Assembly: GCA_018267005.1 (NCBI GenBank)
Contig: JAFDZK010000005.1
Location: forward strand, 1 to 38,647
Direction: 5' to 3'
Source of the DNA: Bacteroidota bacterium
Lineage (GTDB): Bacteria > Bacteroidota > Bacteroidia > Sphingobacteriales > Sphingobacteriaceae
Length of the DNA: 38,647 nucleotides
In this document: positions 1 through 9,040 of the stretch, one piece after another
Position numbering within the stretch: the stretch's first letter is position 1
Layout of the letters: every line of letters starts with the position of its first letter
Made by a program: the position numbers and the translations under genes
The notes under the pieces: generated by a model
What the model was told of the DNA's origin: nothing
The model's database searches: none
What the model saw: only the letters and a program-made list of their open reading frames with translations

Positions 1-1051
1 TTCGCTTTGGTCTTTCCGCTCCCAGGATCACAGCCCATTGTTTGTATTTTTCCGAGCTATCGAACATAACCTTCAGGATAGAGAGTATGGGCATGGCCAG
101 GAACATTCCCGATATTCCGGCAATCGCTCCGCCTGCAATGATCCCAACGATTGAAACGAGCGCATTGATCTTCACCTGGCCGCCCACGATACGGGGCATC
201 AGGATATTATTATCCAGGAACTGAACGACTGTGATGGCGGCCAGGACAATTAGAATGTCAGTTAAATTTTCAGATCCTGCAAGGGTTATAATAACGCCGA
301 GAATATTACCTATAAGCGCGCCCAGATAAGGTATGAGATTCAAAAAAGCAAATAAAAGGCCGATCAAAAGCGCATTCTTTATACCGAATAAGGCCAGCGA
401 ACCTCCGAGTAATAGTGTAATGTAACCTATCTGTATGGCAAGACCGAACAGGTAGTGTTTGACCATTTTTTCGATTTGTATAACGCTTTCGGAAACTTTG
501 GGCTGTTCGGCAGGCGTAAACCAAAGCAATACGAATTTTAAAAAGATGTTTCGGTAAAACATTACCAGGTAGGTATACACCGGTAACAGACCAAAGAATA
601 TTACCGCATTTGTTAACGATCCGAGCGCGCCTTTGATCAGTCCTTCGAGACCGCTGAAAAATTTGCTGCTCTGTTCGTTGATAAATTTAAGCTGGTCTTT
701 GGGCGCAAAGCCGAAGGAGCGGCTGATCCACATACTCAGATGGTCTAAATGGAGCGCGACATTTCGCTGGATTTGTGTAAGATCGCTCAAAAGCGCCGCA
801 ACCCGGTCGGAAAACAACCAGATCACGGCTATTATCAATATTGTTAGCAAAAGAATCGGAAGAAAAATCGCTATTACTTCGGGCACTTTAAGCTTCCTGA
901 AAAAGCGAAAAAGCGGCATCAGCAGCAGTCCAAAGAAAAAAGCCATCACCAATGGCATGATGACCGTGCTTCCCTGTGCTATGACTAAAACGACGAGGCA
1001 TAGCCCAAGCAACTCGAGCGATCTTCGCACGGTTAGCGGTATTTCTTTCAT
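1..1051 (-). CDS. AI-2E family transporter (PerM-like), C-terminus cut by window edge
   Basis: Reading the minus strand from an ATG at 1051 gives about 350 residues open to the window edge. The protein is very hydrophobic: a TM pair near the N-terminus, a central soluble segment rich in amphipathic helix, then a cluster of C-terminal TM helices containing an LIPYLGALIG-like stretch and an NNILMPRIVGG-like stretch. Both are characteristic of the AI-2E/PerM family, whose members export small molecules or exchange ions; the substrate cannot be read from sequence. The start overlaps the stop of the P-type ATPase by 4 bp (ATGA), so translation is probably coupled and the two form one transcript. 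The family call is firm and the function open. The C-terminal end is missing. Confidence 0.85.
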   Translation of the reverse strand, partial: MKEIPLTVRRSLELLGLCLVVLVIAQGSTVIMPLVMAFFFGLLLMPLFRFFRKLKVPEVIAIFLPILLLTILIIAVIWLFSDRVAALLSDLTQIQRNVALHLDHLSMWISRSFGFAPKDQLKFINEQSSKFFSGLEGLIKGALGSLTNAVIFFGLLPVYTYLVMFYRNIFLKFVLLWFTPAEQPKVSESVIQIEKMVKHYLFGLAIQIGYITLLLGGSLALFGIKNALLIGLLFAFLNLIPYLGALIGNILGVIITLAGSENLTDILIVLAAITVVQFLDNNILMPRIVGGQVKINALVSIVGIIAGGAIAGISGMFLAMPILSILKVMFDSSEKYKQWAVILGAERPKR

Positions 1052-3711
1052 CTCTTCGAGGTTTTGACAACAACAAACTTGCCCGACTGTATCAGGATAA
1101 GCGGCACAAGGCCGGCGGCAATACAAATAAGCCACGACTGCCCAGGCATCAAGGCCAGGTTAAGCACCGAACTCATTTGAGGAACAACATATGCCAAAGC
1201 GACGATCAGCAAGCAGAGCAGGATTGCCCACCACACAAATTTGTTCCTGGTGACTTCATTGGAAAATATCCGGGAGCGTTCATGAGGCATGTTGAAAACA
1301 TGAGCCAGTTGTGCGAACGTGAGTGTAAAAAATGCAACATTGTTCAAAGTCGCGGGCGTGTATCCCAGGTAGCTGCTGTATTTGACTACCCCGATAACAG
1401 TCGTCGTCATAACAGCGGCGTACAGGATGATCTTTAACCATTTGTCCCGGTGCAATATTTCTTTGCCGGGATCGCGGGGTACCCGAAGCATAACGTTGTG
1501 ATCGGCCTTACCTAAGCCCAGCGCTAACGCGGGGAATACGTCCGTTACTACGTTAAGAAATAATATCTGCAAAGGCAAAAGCGTCGCAGCGGGCATAATA
1601 ACGCCCAGCAAAGTAATGGTCAGTATTTCAGCGAGGTTGCATGAGACAAGGTAGACCACAAACTTTTGAATGTTCTGAAAAATTGTCCTTCCCTGTGCAA
1701 TTGCTTCAGTAATGGAGGCAAAAGAATCATCCTTCAGCACGATATCGGCCGTTTCCCGCGCTACCTGCGTCCCGCGAAGCCCCATGGCGATCCCGATATC
1801 GGCTTTTTTTAGCGCGGGGGCATCGTTTATGCCGTCTCCGGTCATCGCCACAATGTAACCTGCCTCCTTATAAATAGCTGCGATGTCAAGCTTTTGTTGC
1901 GGCGTCGTTCGCGCGAACACCGCTGCGTTCAGTATTTTCTTTTTCCACTCCGGCGTTATCTCCTTTACACCGGGAAGCAGTTTCCCGCTGACCACGTTAG
2001 TTTCAGCCTCCGTTGCCAGGCCGACTTTGCGGGCAATGTTTAATGCCGTATGCGGATGGTCGCCCGTGATCATTACCACACGAATTCCAGCGCGCAGGCA
2101 GCGGTGAATGGCATCTTTAACATCGGCACGGGGAGGGTCGAGAAAGCCGGCAAGCCCTGCGAATATTAAACCGTCTGAAAATCCATGATGGTCTAACGGC
2201 ATATCTTCCTTCCAGGCCAACGCCAGTACGCGCAGCCCTTGCTGCGCCATATCGTCGGCCTGCCGGAGTATGTGCTCGTAATCAGTTGGTGTTAATTTGC
2301 GTACCTGCTGGCCCGATTGCATGCGGTCGCATATTTTTAGTAGCTGCTCCGCGGCGCCTTTGGCTGCGGTCAGATATCCTTTCGGGCCTTTGTGCAAAGT
2401 GATCATCATCATGGTTTCCGAACTGAAAGGGATCTCGGTAATTCGCGGATAGCTGGCGCGTATCTTATCCGTATTAAAACCAGTTATTTGGGCCAACTGC
2501 AGCAGCGACGATTCCATCGGCTCGGCTATCGTATGTCGCTGACTGTGCGCATTGTTACACAAAACACCCGCAAGCACTAATTTTTCAAGATTGACGGTGC
2601 TTTTTTCAAGCAGAGGCGCGTCGGAATCTCCCAAAAACGTGAACGTTTCTTCCGGGAAGGTCAGCGTATTGACGCTTATTTTGTTTTCCGTCAGTGTGCC
2701 CGTCTTATCGGTAAGGATAACGCCTATACTACCAAGCGTTTCCACTGCCGACAGCTTCTTCACGATTGCGTTTCGCCGGGCCATTAGCAGCACTCCCGTT
2801 GAAAGGGCAATCGTAGCGACAATAGGCAACCCTTCAGGTATCGAGGCAACAGAGAGCGCAACGGCCGTTTCCAAAATCAGGAAGAGGCTTTTGCCCCGCA
2901 TGGCCTCCATAAAAATGTATAAAGCCGTGATCAGCAATGTGCCGTATATCAGCCTGCGCGTAAGCGTGTTCAATTTTCGGTTTAGCGGCGTAGTTTCTTC
3001 ATCCGGTGCCTGCTCTACGAGCGCAGCGATTTGCCCCAACTCCGTATTCTTTGCAATACCCGTAACGATAGCCCTGCCATTGCCCTTTACTACTGAAGCG
3101 CCTTTAAAAACCATGTTAATTTGTTCAGCCGGAATGATAGCCGGGTGAAGTGCCCCGATCTTTTTAAAAACCGGCTGTGATTCTCCGGTTAGCGCTGATT
3201 CATCACATTGCAGTTGCTGTACTTCCGCCAGGCGGCCATCGGCTGGCACAATATCTCCTGCTTCGAGGTAGATAATATCGCCCGGCACTATTTCGCCGGC
3301 ATCGATTACCGAGAGATAATCATCGCGCAAAACCTTGCCAGTTATAATTTCTAATTTTTTCAGCTCATCCATCGAATTCCTCGCCTGCCACTCCATCGAA
3401 AAACCTATCAGCGCGTTGATCAGGATAACTGCCAAAATGGATATGGCTTCCGGTATATCATTAAAATAGAAAGAAATTACTGCACCGCCTGCCAGGATAT
3501 AAACCACCGCTCCTTTAAACTGCCTGGTAAAAAGTGCGATTAAACTTCGGGGCTTCCTGTGCTCATAAATATTAGGGCCGAACTGTTCATGCCGCTTCCT
3601 GGCTTCCTGTTCGCTGAGCCCTCTTTGTAAATCGACGCGGAGTGCCGTTGCAAGCGCCCCGGGCTCTAAAATATAGGGTTGAGCTATTGGATAAGTAACT
3701 GACATCTTCAA
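1048..3711 (-). CDS. Cation-transporting P-type ATPase, P2A (calcium-type)
   Basis: 887 residues, full length for the family. It carries an N-terminal cation-ATPase domain (about 10-80), the actuator motif TGES at 175-178, the TM4 motif PEGLP near 290 typical of P2A Ca2+ pumps, the phosphorylation motif DKTGT with Asp335, and GDGINDAP at 625-632, followed by six C-terminal TM helices. It should pump Ca2+ or a related cation out of the cytoplasm at the cost of ATP. An alternative start lies two codons downstream (3705). The downstream AI-2E gene overlaps by 4 bp. The promoter is probably the perfect TACATTTG box 12 nt upstream with two Crp/Fnr-type sites. A P2A pump close to stress genes recalls CtpF of the mycobacterial dormancy regulon, but that is analogy only. 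Confidence 0.93.
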   Translation of the reverse strand: MKMSVTYPIAQPYILEPGALATALRVDLQRGLSEQEARKRHEQFGPNIYEHRKPRSLIALFTRQFKGAVVYILAGGAVISFYFNDIPEAISILAVILINALIGFSMEWQARNSMDELKKLEIITGKVLRDDYLSVIDAGEIVPGDIIYLEAGDIVPADGRLAEVQQLQCDESALTGESQPVFKKIGALHPAIIPAEQINMVFKGASVVKGNGRAIVTGIAKNTELGQIAALVEQAPDEETTPLNRKLNTLTRRLIYGTLLITALYIFMEAMRGKSLFLILETAVALSVASIPEGLPIVATIALSTGVLLMARRNAIVKKLSAVETLGSIGVILTDKTGTLTENKISVNTLTFPEETFTFLGDSDAPLLEKSTVNLEKLVLAGVLCNNAHSQRHTIAEPMESSLLQLAQITGFNTDKIRASYPRITEIPFSSETMMMITLHKGPKGYLTAAKGAAEQLLKICDRMQSGQQVRKLTPTDYEHILRQADDMAQQGLRVLALAWKEDMPLDHHGFSDGLIFAGLAGFLDPPRADVKDAIHRCLRAGIRVVMITGDHPHTALNIARKVGLATEAETNVVSGKLLPGVKEITPEWKKKILNAAVFARTTPQQKLDIAAIYKEAGYIVAMTGDGINDAPALKKADIGIAMGLRGTQVARETADIVLKDDSFASITEAIAQGRTIFQNIQKFVVYLVSCNLAEILTITLLGVIMPAATLLPLQILFLNVVTDVFPALALGLGKADHNVMLRVPRDPGKEILHRDKWLKIILYAAVMTTTVIGVVKYSSYLGYTPATLNNVAFFTLTFAQLAHVFNMPHERSRIFSNEVTRNKFVWWAILLCLLIVALAYVVPQMSSVLNLALMPGQSWLICIAAGLVPLILIQSGKFVVVKTSKR

Positions 3712-3723
3712 AAACAGTTACTC

Positions 3724-3788
3724 CAAATGTAATGATGGGAAACAAGGGAATATCTGACACAAAACAGGCTCAATAATGATAAGAGTCA
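3724..3788 (-). promoter_or_regulatory. Predicted promoter and twin Crp/Fnr-type sites of the P-type ATPase operon
   Basis: On the minus strand a perfect Bacteroidota -7 box, TACATTTG, occupies 3731-3724. A degenerate palindrome (plus strand TGA-CACAAA-ACA, 3755-3766) ends 23 nt before it. A perfect palindrome AATAATGA-N6-TCATTATT (TGA-N6-TCA core 3777-3788) lies exactly 22 bp further upstream, centre to centre. The layout matches five other promoters in the window. Inferred start of transcription is near 3720, which places the sites near -41 and -63, as for class II and class I activators. Confidence 0.6.
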
Positions 3789-3822
3789 TTATTTGGGCCA
3801 GCGGCCTGATATTAACGAAAAC

Positions 3823-3887
3823 TGATAAAACTCACTATCTTTTATGATGGCAATCAGTGCCTTATCCTTTGATGCAGTCTACTTTTA
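3823..3887 (+). promoter_or_regulatory. Predicted promoter and twin Crp/Fnr-type sites of the LolA-ABC operon
   Basis: Two perfect TGA-N6-TCA sites are seen: TGATAAAACTCA at 3823-3834 and TGATGGCAATCA at 3845-3856, 22 bp apart centre to centre. The -7 box TACTTTTA (3880-3887) follows the proximal site after 23 nt. No good -33 TTG element is present, which fits activator dependence. The start codon is 9 nt (3897) or 18 nt (3906) beyond the box. Confidence 0.6.
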
Positions 3888-3896
3888 GGTTAAATA

Positions 3897-4649
3897 ATGC
3901 CTGACATGAGACTACGTACACTATTCGTGCTTATAACCTCTCTTTTTTTAAGAGCCGCCGGACAGAATGCAACCGAAATCGTAAAAAAAGCCGATGATAA
4001 AATGCGCGGAAACACCATGCAGGCTGACATGGTGATCAGGACAATCCGCCCGACCTGGAGCAGGGAGATGCAGTGCAAAACCTGGATGAAGGGAAATAAT
4101 CTTGCAATGATCCTGATCACTGCGCCGGCAAAGGATAAAGGCGTTGTCTTTTTGAAAAGAAAAAAAGAAGTATGGACCTGGGTGCCATCGCTGGAACGCA
4201 CCGTAAAACTCCCTCCATCCATGATGGGACAAAACTGGATGGGAACCGACTTCACCAATGACGACCTGGTTAAGGAGTCATCGGTTGCAGAGGACTACAA
4301 CCATTCAATTGCCGGCGATACGCTCATCCAGGGGCGCACATGTTATATCATCAATATGATACCGAAACCGGAGGCGGCGGTGGTATGGAGCAAAGTGATC
4401 ATCTGTATCGATAAGAAGGACTTTCTTGAATTGAACTGCCGCTTTTATGACGAAGACGGAAAGCTGGTCAATACTATGAACAGCTATGACATAAAAACTA
4501 TGGACGACAGGTTTATTCCTACGCGCTTTGAGATGATACCGGCAGATAAAAAAGGGCAAAAAACGGAGATGATCTACAAAAGTGTCCGCTACAACCAGCC
4601 GATTGACGATAGTTTTTTTACGGTTGAAAAAACGCAAACCCTTTACTGA
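3897..4649 (+). CDS. LolA-like outer-membrane lipoprotein-sorting protein
   Basis: 250 residues with a short hydrophobic N-terminus ending near AAGQ, so a secreted periplasmic protein. A start at 3906 (MRLRTLF) gives a cleaner signal peptide; 3897 is the longest ATG start. The body matches the LolA-like family often annotated as outer membrane lipoprotein-sorting protein: an early VKKADDKMRG segment, a WxWxPSLxR stretch followed by KLPPSMMGQ, then a DxxFxxxDL-like region near 120 and a C-terminal PxDxxFF. Such proteins form an incomplete barrel that shuttles lipids or hydrophobic compounds across the periplasm. It leads an operon with two permeases, an ATPase and an outer-membrane barrel, so it is probably the periplasmic carrier of that export route rather than the housekeeping LolA. 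Confidence 0.82.
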   Translation: MPDMRLRTLFVLITSLFLRAAGQNATEIVKKADDKMRGNTMQADMVIRTIRPTWSREMQCKTWMKGNNLAMILITAPAKDKGVVFLKRKKEVWTWVPSLERTVKLPPSMMGQNWMGTDFTNDDLVKESSVAEDYNHSIAGDTLIQGRTCYIINMIPKPEAAVVWSKVIICIDKKDFLELNCRFYDEDGKLVNTMNSYDIKTMDDRFIPTRFEMIPADKKGQKTEMIYKSVRYNQPIDDSFFTVEKTQTLY

Positions 4650-4650
4650 A

Positions 4651-5868
4651 ATGTGGTTGGTTAAATTATCGTGGAAAAATATCTGGCGCAACAAGAACCG
4701 GAGCATGATCACCATTGCGGCGATCTTCTTTGCCGTGATCTTATCAGTTGTTGCCAGCAGCCTCCAGGATGGCATTTTCGGTAATTTGGTCAAAAACATC
4801 GTAAGCTTTTATACCGGCTACATACAAGTACATAAAAAGGGTTATTGGGATGAGCAGGTGCTCGATAATAGCTTCCGGGCGGACCGGCATGTTACCCGGA
4901 AGATACTTCAGGTTAAAAATATAACCGCTGTAACCCCGCGCCTGGAATCATTTGCATTAATTTCTTCGGGCGACGTTACCAAAGGTGGTCTTGTCGTTGG
5001 CATTGATCCTGCGAAAGAAAATGACATCACGCTGTTGAAGCAAAAACTCGTACAGGGCAGGTACCTTTCAGACAATGACAGAACGGTACTGATCGCTCAA
5101 GGGCTGGCCGGCCGGCTTAAGCTCAAACTAAACGACACCGTGGTGCTGATCGGACAAGGGTATCACGGCGTTATGGCTGCCGGCAAGTACCCGATTAAAG
5201 GCATCGTTAAATTCGGTTCGCCTGACCTGAACGAACGTGTGCTTTTTATGCCCATCTCAACTGCGATGGACCTTTACGGGGCCGACAGCATGGCAACTTC
5301 CTACATCCTTTCGGTGCGTGACATTGCGAAACTTCAATCGACTGCCGCAGACGTACAATCGTCACTCGGGGCTGATTATGAGACGATGACCTGGGAACAG
5401 ATCATGCCGGACGTAAGGCAGCATATCCAGGCCGACACCAACAGCATGAAATATATCCAGGGCATTTTATATCTGCTCATCTGTTTCGGAATTTTCGGTA
5501 CGCTGCTGATGGTGATGGTAGAGCGAAAATATGAATTGGGGATGCTGATTGCCATCGGCATGAAAAAGGGCAGGCTTGCAGTTCTGCTGATGCTTGAATC
5601 GATGTTCACCGTGATCACGGGATGCGTGCTTGGCATCTTAGTAAGTATTCCGGTGGTATATTATCTCAATAAATACCCGCTGAGGATGGGCGGCGAAACA
5701 GCCAAAGCTTACGAAAAATTTGGTTTTGAGGCCGTATTTCCCACATCTATCGATGCATCCAATTTTATTACACAGGGACTAATTGTCATGGGTGTCGGGC
5801 TTGTCCTTTCATTATACCCGATATACAAGATCATAAGGCTGGACCCGGTAACGGCAATGAAACGTTGA
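4651..5868 (+). CDS. ABC transporter permease (FtsX/MacB/LolE type)
   Basis: 405 residues from ATG 4651, one base after the TGA of the LolA-like gene; a longer frame from 4582 overlaps that gene and lacks the natural N-terminus. It starts with WKNIWRNKNRSM, typical of FtsX-type permeases, followed by TM1, a large periplasmic MacB_PCD-like domain (about 45-270) and three C-terminal TM helices with the IGMKKGRL-like coupling region. It has the same length and architecture as the next gene, so the two probably form a heterodimer resembling LolC/LolE, driven by the ATPase at 7100. The family is clear; the cargo is inferred only from context. Confidence 0.88.
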   Translation: MWLVKLSWKNIWRNKNRSMITIAAIFFAVILSVVASSLQDGIFGNLVKNIVSFYTGYIQVHKKGYWDEQVLDNSFRADRHVTRKILQVKNITAVTPRLESFALISSGDVTKGGLVVGIDPAKENDITLLKQKLVQGRYLSDNDRTVLIAQGLAGRLKLKLNDTVVLIGQGYHGVMAAGKYPIKGIVKFGSPDLNERVLFMPISTAMDLYGADSMATSYILSVRDIAKLQSTAADVQSSLGADYETMTWEQIMPDVRQHIQADTNSMKYIQGILYLLICFGIFGTLLMVMVERKYELGMLIAIGMKKGRLAVLLMLESMFTVITGCVLGILVSIPVVYYLNKYPLRMGGETAKAYEKFGFEAVFPTSIDASNFITQGLIVMGVGLVLSLYPIYKIIRLDPVTAMKR

Positions 5869-5869
5869 C

Positions 5870-7087
5870 ATGATGATACTGATGATGGCATGGCGGAATA
5901 TATGGCGCAATAAAATGCGGAGCCTGGTTATTATCCTGTCGATAGCGCTCGGCCTCTTCGCCGGGATTTCAGTGCTCGGTTTATACAAGGGAATGATGAA
6001 AAGCCGGGTGCGCAACGTGATCGATGCCGAACAAAGCCATTTGCAAATACACGATCCTGGTTTTAAAAACGACTACGAACCCAAATTCATCTTGCAGAAC
6101 GGTAGTTCGCTTTTAAAAACGATCAATGCTTTACCGCAGGTAAAAACCGCCAGTCCGCGCAGCATAACCAACGGTATGCTTGCGACGGCCAGTGGAAGCT
6201 CGGGAGTGCAGATCAACGGCGTTATCCCCGACCTGGAATACAAAACAACGCAACTAAAGGCCAAGATCATTGAAGGCAAAGCTTTTGACCCTGCGCGCAA
6301 AAACCAGGTTATCATAGGTAAGAAACTGGCGACTAAGATGAAACTGAAAACCGGGGCAAAGCTGGTGCTGACCTTCACCGACACAGCAGGCAACCTGGTA
6401 TCGGGCGCGTTTCGCGTTGCAGCAATTTATCGCAGCGACAACGCTCCGCTTGATGAAAGAAATGTCTATGTCAATATCAGCGACCTCGACAATCTATTGA
6501 ATATTCCGGGGGCGTTTCATGAGATAGCCATCCTGTTAAAAAGTGACGAAGATGTGGGGCCGGTACAACAACTGCTGAAGCAGAAATTTCCGGGTTATCA
6601 AATTGAGAACTGGCGGGAGATATCGCCGGAAACCGATCTGATGGTTAAAACCACCGATCAGTATTCTTATATCATCATGGTCATTATCATGTTCGCCCTG
6701 GCCTTTGGCATTATTAATACCATGCTGATGGCCATCCTGGAAAGGACCAGGGAAATCGGTATGATGGTGGCCCTGGGTACGACACGCGTCCGTATCTTTT
6801 TGCTGATCCTGACAGAGACCATCTTTATAACCATTACCGGAACACCCATTGGGATCGCGGCCGGGTGGCTCGTTATCAATCATTTCAATAAACACGGTCT
6901 TGATGTATCGGGTATGGGCGGCGAAATGATGAGCAGCTTTGGATTCGGCACGATGATATATCCTGAATTTCCGATCGACAAATTGTTCGGCATACTGGTA
7001 ATTGTCATCGGCACAGCGCTTATTTCATGCCTGTTTCCCGCCATGAAGGCGTTACGGCTGCGTCCTTCTGAAGCGTTAACCAGGTAA
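5870..7087 (+). CDS. ABC transporter permease (FtsX/MacB/LolC type)
   Basis: 405 residues, beginning one base after the previous stop, so almost certainly co-translated. N-terminal WRNIWRNKMRSL, TM1, an extracytoplasmic domain, then three C-terminal TM helices with ERTREIGMMVALGTTR, the FtsX-domain signature contacting the ATPase. It is clearly a paralogue of the preceding permease. The pair plus one separate ATPase mirrors LolCDE, not the one-gene MacB arrangement. Bacteroidota often carry several such systems, so a specialised lipid, lipoprotein or hydrophobic-molecule exporter is likelier than the essential Lol system. Confidence 0.88.
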   Translation: MMILMMAWRNIWRNKMRSLVIILSIALGLFAGISVLGLYKGMMKSRVRNVIDAEQSHLQIHDPGFKNDYEPKFILQNGSSLLKTINALPQVKTASPRSITNGMLATASGSSGVQINGVIPDLEYKTTQLKAKIIEGKAFDPARKNQVIIGKKLATKMKLKTGAKLVLTFTDTAGNLVSGAFRVAAIYRSDNAPLDERNVYVNISDLDNLLNIPGAFHEIAILLKSDEDVGPVQQLLKQKFPGYQIENWREISPETDLMVKTTDQYSYIIMVIIMFALAFGIINTMLMAILERTREIGMMVALGTTRVRIFLLILTETIFITITGTPIGIAAGWLVINHFNKHGLDVSGMGGEMMSSFGFGTMIYPEFPIDKLFGILVIVIGTALISCLFPAMKALRLRPSEALTR

Positions 7088-7099
7088 GCACAAAAAATT

Positions 7100-7855
7100 A
7101 TGCAACGGTATATGAAAATAGTAGCAAATATTGACAAGGAGCCGGTTAACAAGGAAACCGTTATAGATGCGCACAACATCAGCAAGGTCTATAATCCCGA
7201 CACCATTCCGGTGTATGCAGTGAACAATGTGCACCTGCATTTGCTCAAAGGAGAGTTTACGGCGCTCGTCGGCCCGTCCGGCTCCGGTAAGACCACCTTG
7301 CTTAACCTGATCGGCGGCCTGGATAAGCCCGATAGCGGCAATATTTATATCAATGGCGTTGACATCACCCAATTATCGTCCGGCGAACTGATCGATTTCA
7401 GGCTGAAGAATATCGGCTTTGTATTCCAGTCCTTTAACCTCATACCGGTACTTACGGCAAAGGAAAATGTGGAATTTATCATGCTGCTGCAAGGCGCCGG
7501 TCGGTCGGAGAGAGATGACAGGATAAAGCAATTATTCAGGCAGATTCAACTCGAGGACAAATTAGACAGCCGCCCGGCGCAATTATCGGGCGGCCAGCAG
7601 CAACGTGTAGCTGTTGCCCGCGCGCTGGCCAGTAAGCCCAGGTTTGTACTGGCCGATGAACCCACCGCCAATCTTGATTCGCAATCAGCGTCAAATCTGC
7701 TCGACATAATGGCTAAGTTAAATAAGGAAGAAGATATTACTTTTCTGTTCTCAACCCACGATCAGCGGGTTATCGACAGGGCCCGGCGGGTGGTCAGGCT
7801 GGTTGACGGCAAAATCGTCAGCGACTCCGCCGCGGTTGCCACCGAACACGCCTAA
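7100..7855 (+). CDS. ABC transporter ATP-binding protein (LolD/MacB type)
   Basis: 251 residues. Walker A GPSGSGKT is at residues 58-65, the Q-loop is in VFQSFNLIPVLTAKEN, the signature LSGGQQQRVAVARAL and Walker B FVLADEP follow, and the H-loop is FSTHD. The VFQSFNLIPVLTA stretch is characteristic of the LolD/MacB/FtsE group that energises FtsX-type permeases. It begins 12 nt after the second permease. About 20 extra N-terminal residues precede the usual domain start, so initiation at the second Met (7112) is possible. It should hydrolyse ATP on the cytoplasmic face for the two adjacent permeases. Confidence 0.92.
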   Translation: MQRYMKIVANIDKEPVNKETVIDAHNISKVYNPDTIPVYAVNNVHLHLLKGEFTALVGPSGSGKTTLLNLIGGLDKPDSGNIYINGVDITQLSSGELIDFRLKNIGFVFQSFNLIPVLTAKENVEFIMLLQGAGRSERDDRIKQLFRQIQLEDKLDSRPAQLSGGQQQRVAVARALASKPRFVLADEPTANLDSQSASNLLDIMAKLNKEEDITFLFSTHDQRVIDRARRVVRLVDGKIVSDSAAVATEHA

Positions 7856-7866
7856 TTTTTAATCCG

Positions 7867-9015
7867 ATGAAAAAGTTGCTGCTCCTGGTGCTGAATCTAT
7901 CTCTGGCGTCATTTTCCCTGGCGCAGGATAGCACGACCGTCAGCAAGTTTTTTATAAACGGATATATTAAAGATATGCAGACCTTTAGTATCGACAGCAG
8001 CTTCAAAAATACCGAATGGGGCAACCTGGTCCACAACAGGGTTAACCTGAAATGGAAACCATCCGACAACATTACAGGCGCTGTGGAGGTAAGATCACGT
8101 ATATTTTACAGTGATGCGCCCGAACTGCCTGCCGGTTCAATCGCGATAAGGAACGTAAATGAGTATGTGAACATGCAGGAAGTGTGGGTCAATACGCATT
8201 CGGTAGTTTTCACCAGCAATGTCGAGAGGCTTTACCTCGATTACCGTTCGGGCAAATTTAACTTCAGGGTTGGTCGCCAGCGTATCAACTGGGGGATGGC
8301 GACCACCTGGAACCCCAATGATATTTTCAACAGCTACAATTTCCTGGATTTCGACTATGAAGAACGGCCGGGAACTGACGGGGCAAAACTAACGTACATT
8401 ACGAATAATACTTCGAGTCTCGAATTTGCCTATGCGCATACCGCTTTAAGCAACGGAAATATCGGCGCGCTCAAATATGCCTTCAACAAATGGAACTACG
8501 ATTTTCAAATACTAACCGGCGTATACTATGATAAGCCGACGGTTGGAGCCGGATGGGCAGGGTATATTGGCGACGCGGGCTTTAAAGGTGAAGCGCAATA
8601 TTTTTTTGCCGGAAGGGATTCCACCGGGCATTTGAACCTGACGATGGAAACCGATTATAAATTTGCAGGAGACTGGTACATTAATTTCGGCTTGTTATAC
8701 AACAATTACGGTTTATCGGGGCCCGTCAATACCGCTAATGCCATCGATCTGAACCTTTCGCCCAAAAATCTGATGCCGACCAAATGGAATTTTATCCTTA
8801 CCACTACCAAACAGTTTTCGCCCCGGCTATCGGCCAGCACCGCCTTACTGTTATCGCCGGGCACCAATCTTTTTATTTTTTTGCCGTCGGTTCAATACAA
8901 CCTGGCGACAAACCTTGATCTTGACCTGTTCTGGCAATCGTTCTTTGCTGAGGTGAACAATGATTTTAAAGCAATGCGGCACCTGGGTTATCTAAGGGTG
9001 AAATTTAGTTTTTAG
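7867..9015 (+). CDS. Outer-membrane beta-barrel protein, DUF1302/porin-like
   Basis: 382 residues with a clear signal peptide (MKKLLLLVLNLSLASFSLAQ), alternating hydrophobic strands and a C-terminal aromatic residue (KFSF), as in outer-membrane barrels. The segment GRQRINWGMATTWNPND followed by an ERPGTDG stretch resembles the GRQ-WG-P-D signature of DUF1302-type barrels. In Proteobacteria these neighbour LolA-like or DUF1329 proteins and hydrophobic-compound exporters. It starts 11 nt after the ATPase, last in the operon. I infer that it is the outer-membrane end of a route LolA-like carrier, ABC pump, barrel. The barrel call is firm and the DUF1302 relation moderate. Confidence 0.75.
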   Translation: MKKLLLLVLNLSLASFSLAQDSTTVSKFFINGYIKDMQTFSIDSSFKNTEWGNLVHNRVNLKWKPSDNITGAVEVRSRIFYSDAPELPAGSIAIRNVNEYVNMQEVWVNTHSVVFTSNVERLYLDYRSGKFNFRVGRQRINWGMATTWNPNDIFNSYNFLDFDYEERPGTDGAKLTYITNNTSSLEFAYAHTALSNGNIGALKYAFNKWNYDFQILTGVYYDKPTVGAGWAGYIGDAGFKGEAQYFFAGRDSTGHLNLTMETDYKFAGDWYINFGLLYNNYGLSGPVNTANAIDLNLSPKNLMPTKWNFILTTTKQFSPRLSASTALLLSPGTNLFIFLPSVQYNLATNLDLDLFWQSFFAEVNNDFKAMRHLGYLRVKFSF

Positions 9016-9040
9016 CAGCGTATAATGTCACATCTTTAAA

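Noticed and set aside
633-1067. Plus-strand open frame of 144 codons
   Set aside because: It lies entirely antisense to the AI-2E transporter, whose family motifs are clear; it is a shadow frame. The same applies to the plus-strand frames inside the ATPase, TPR and esterase genes.
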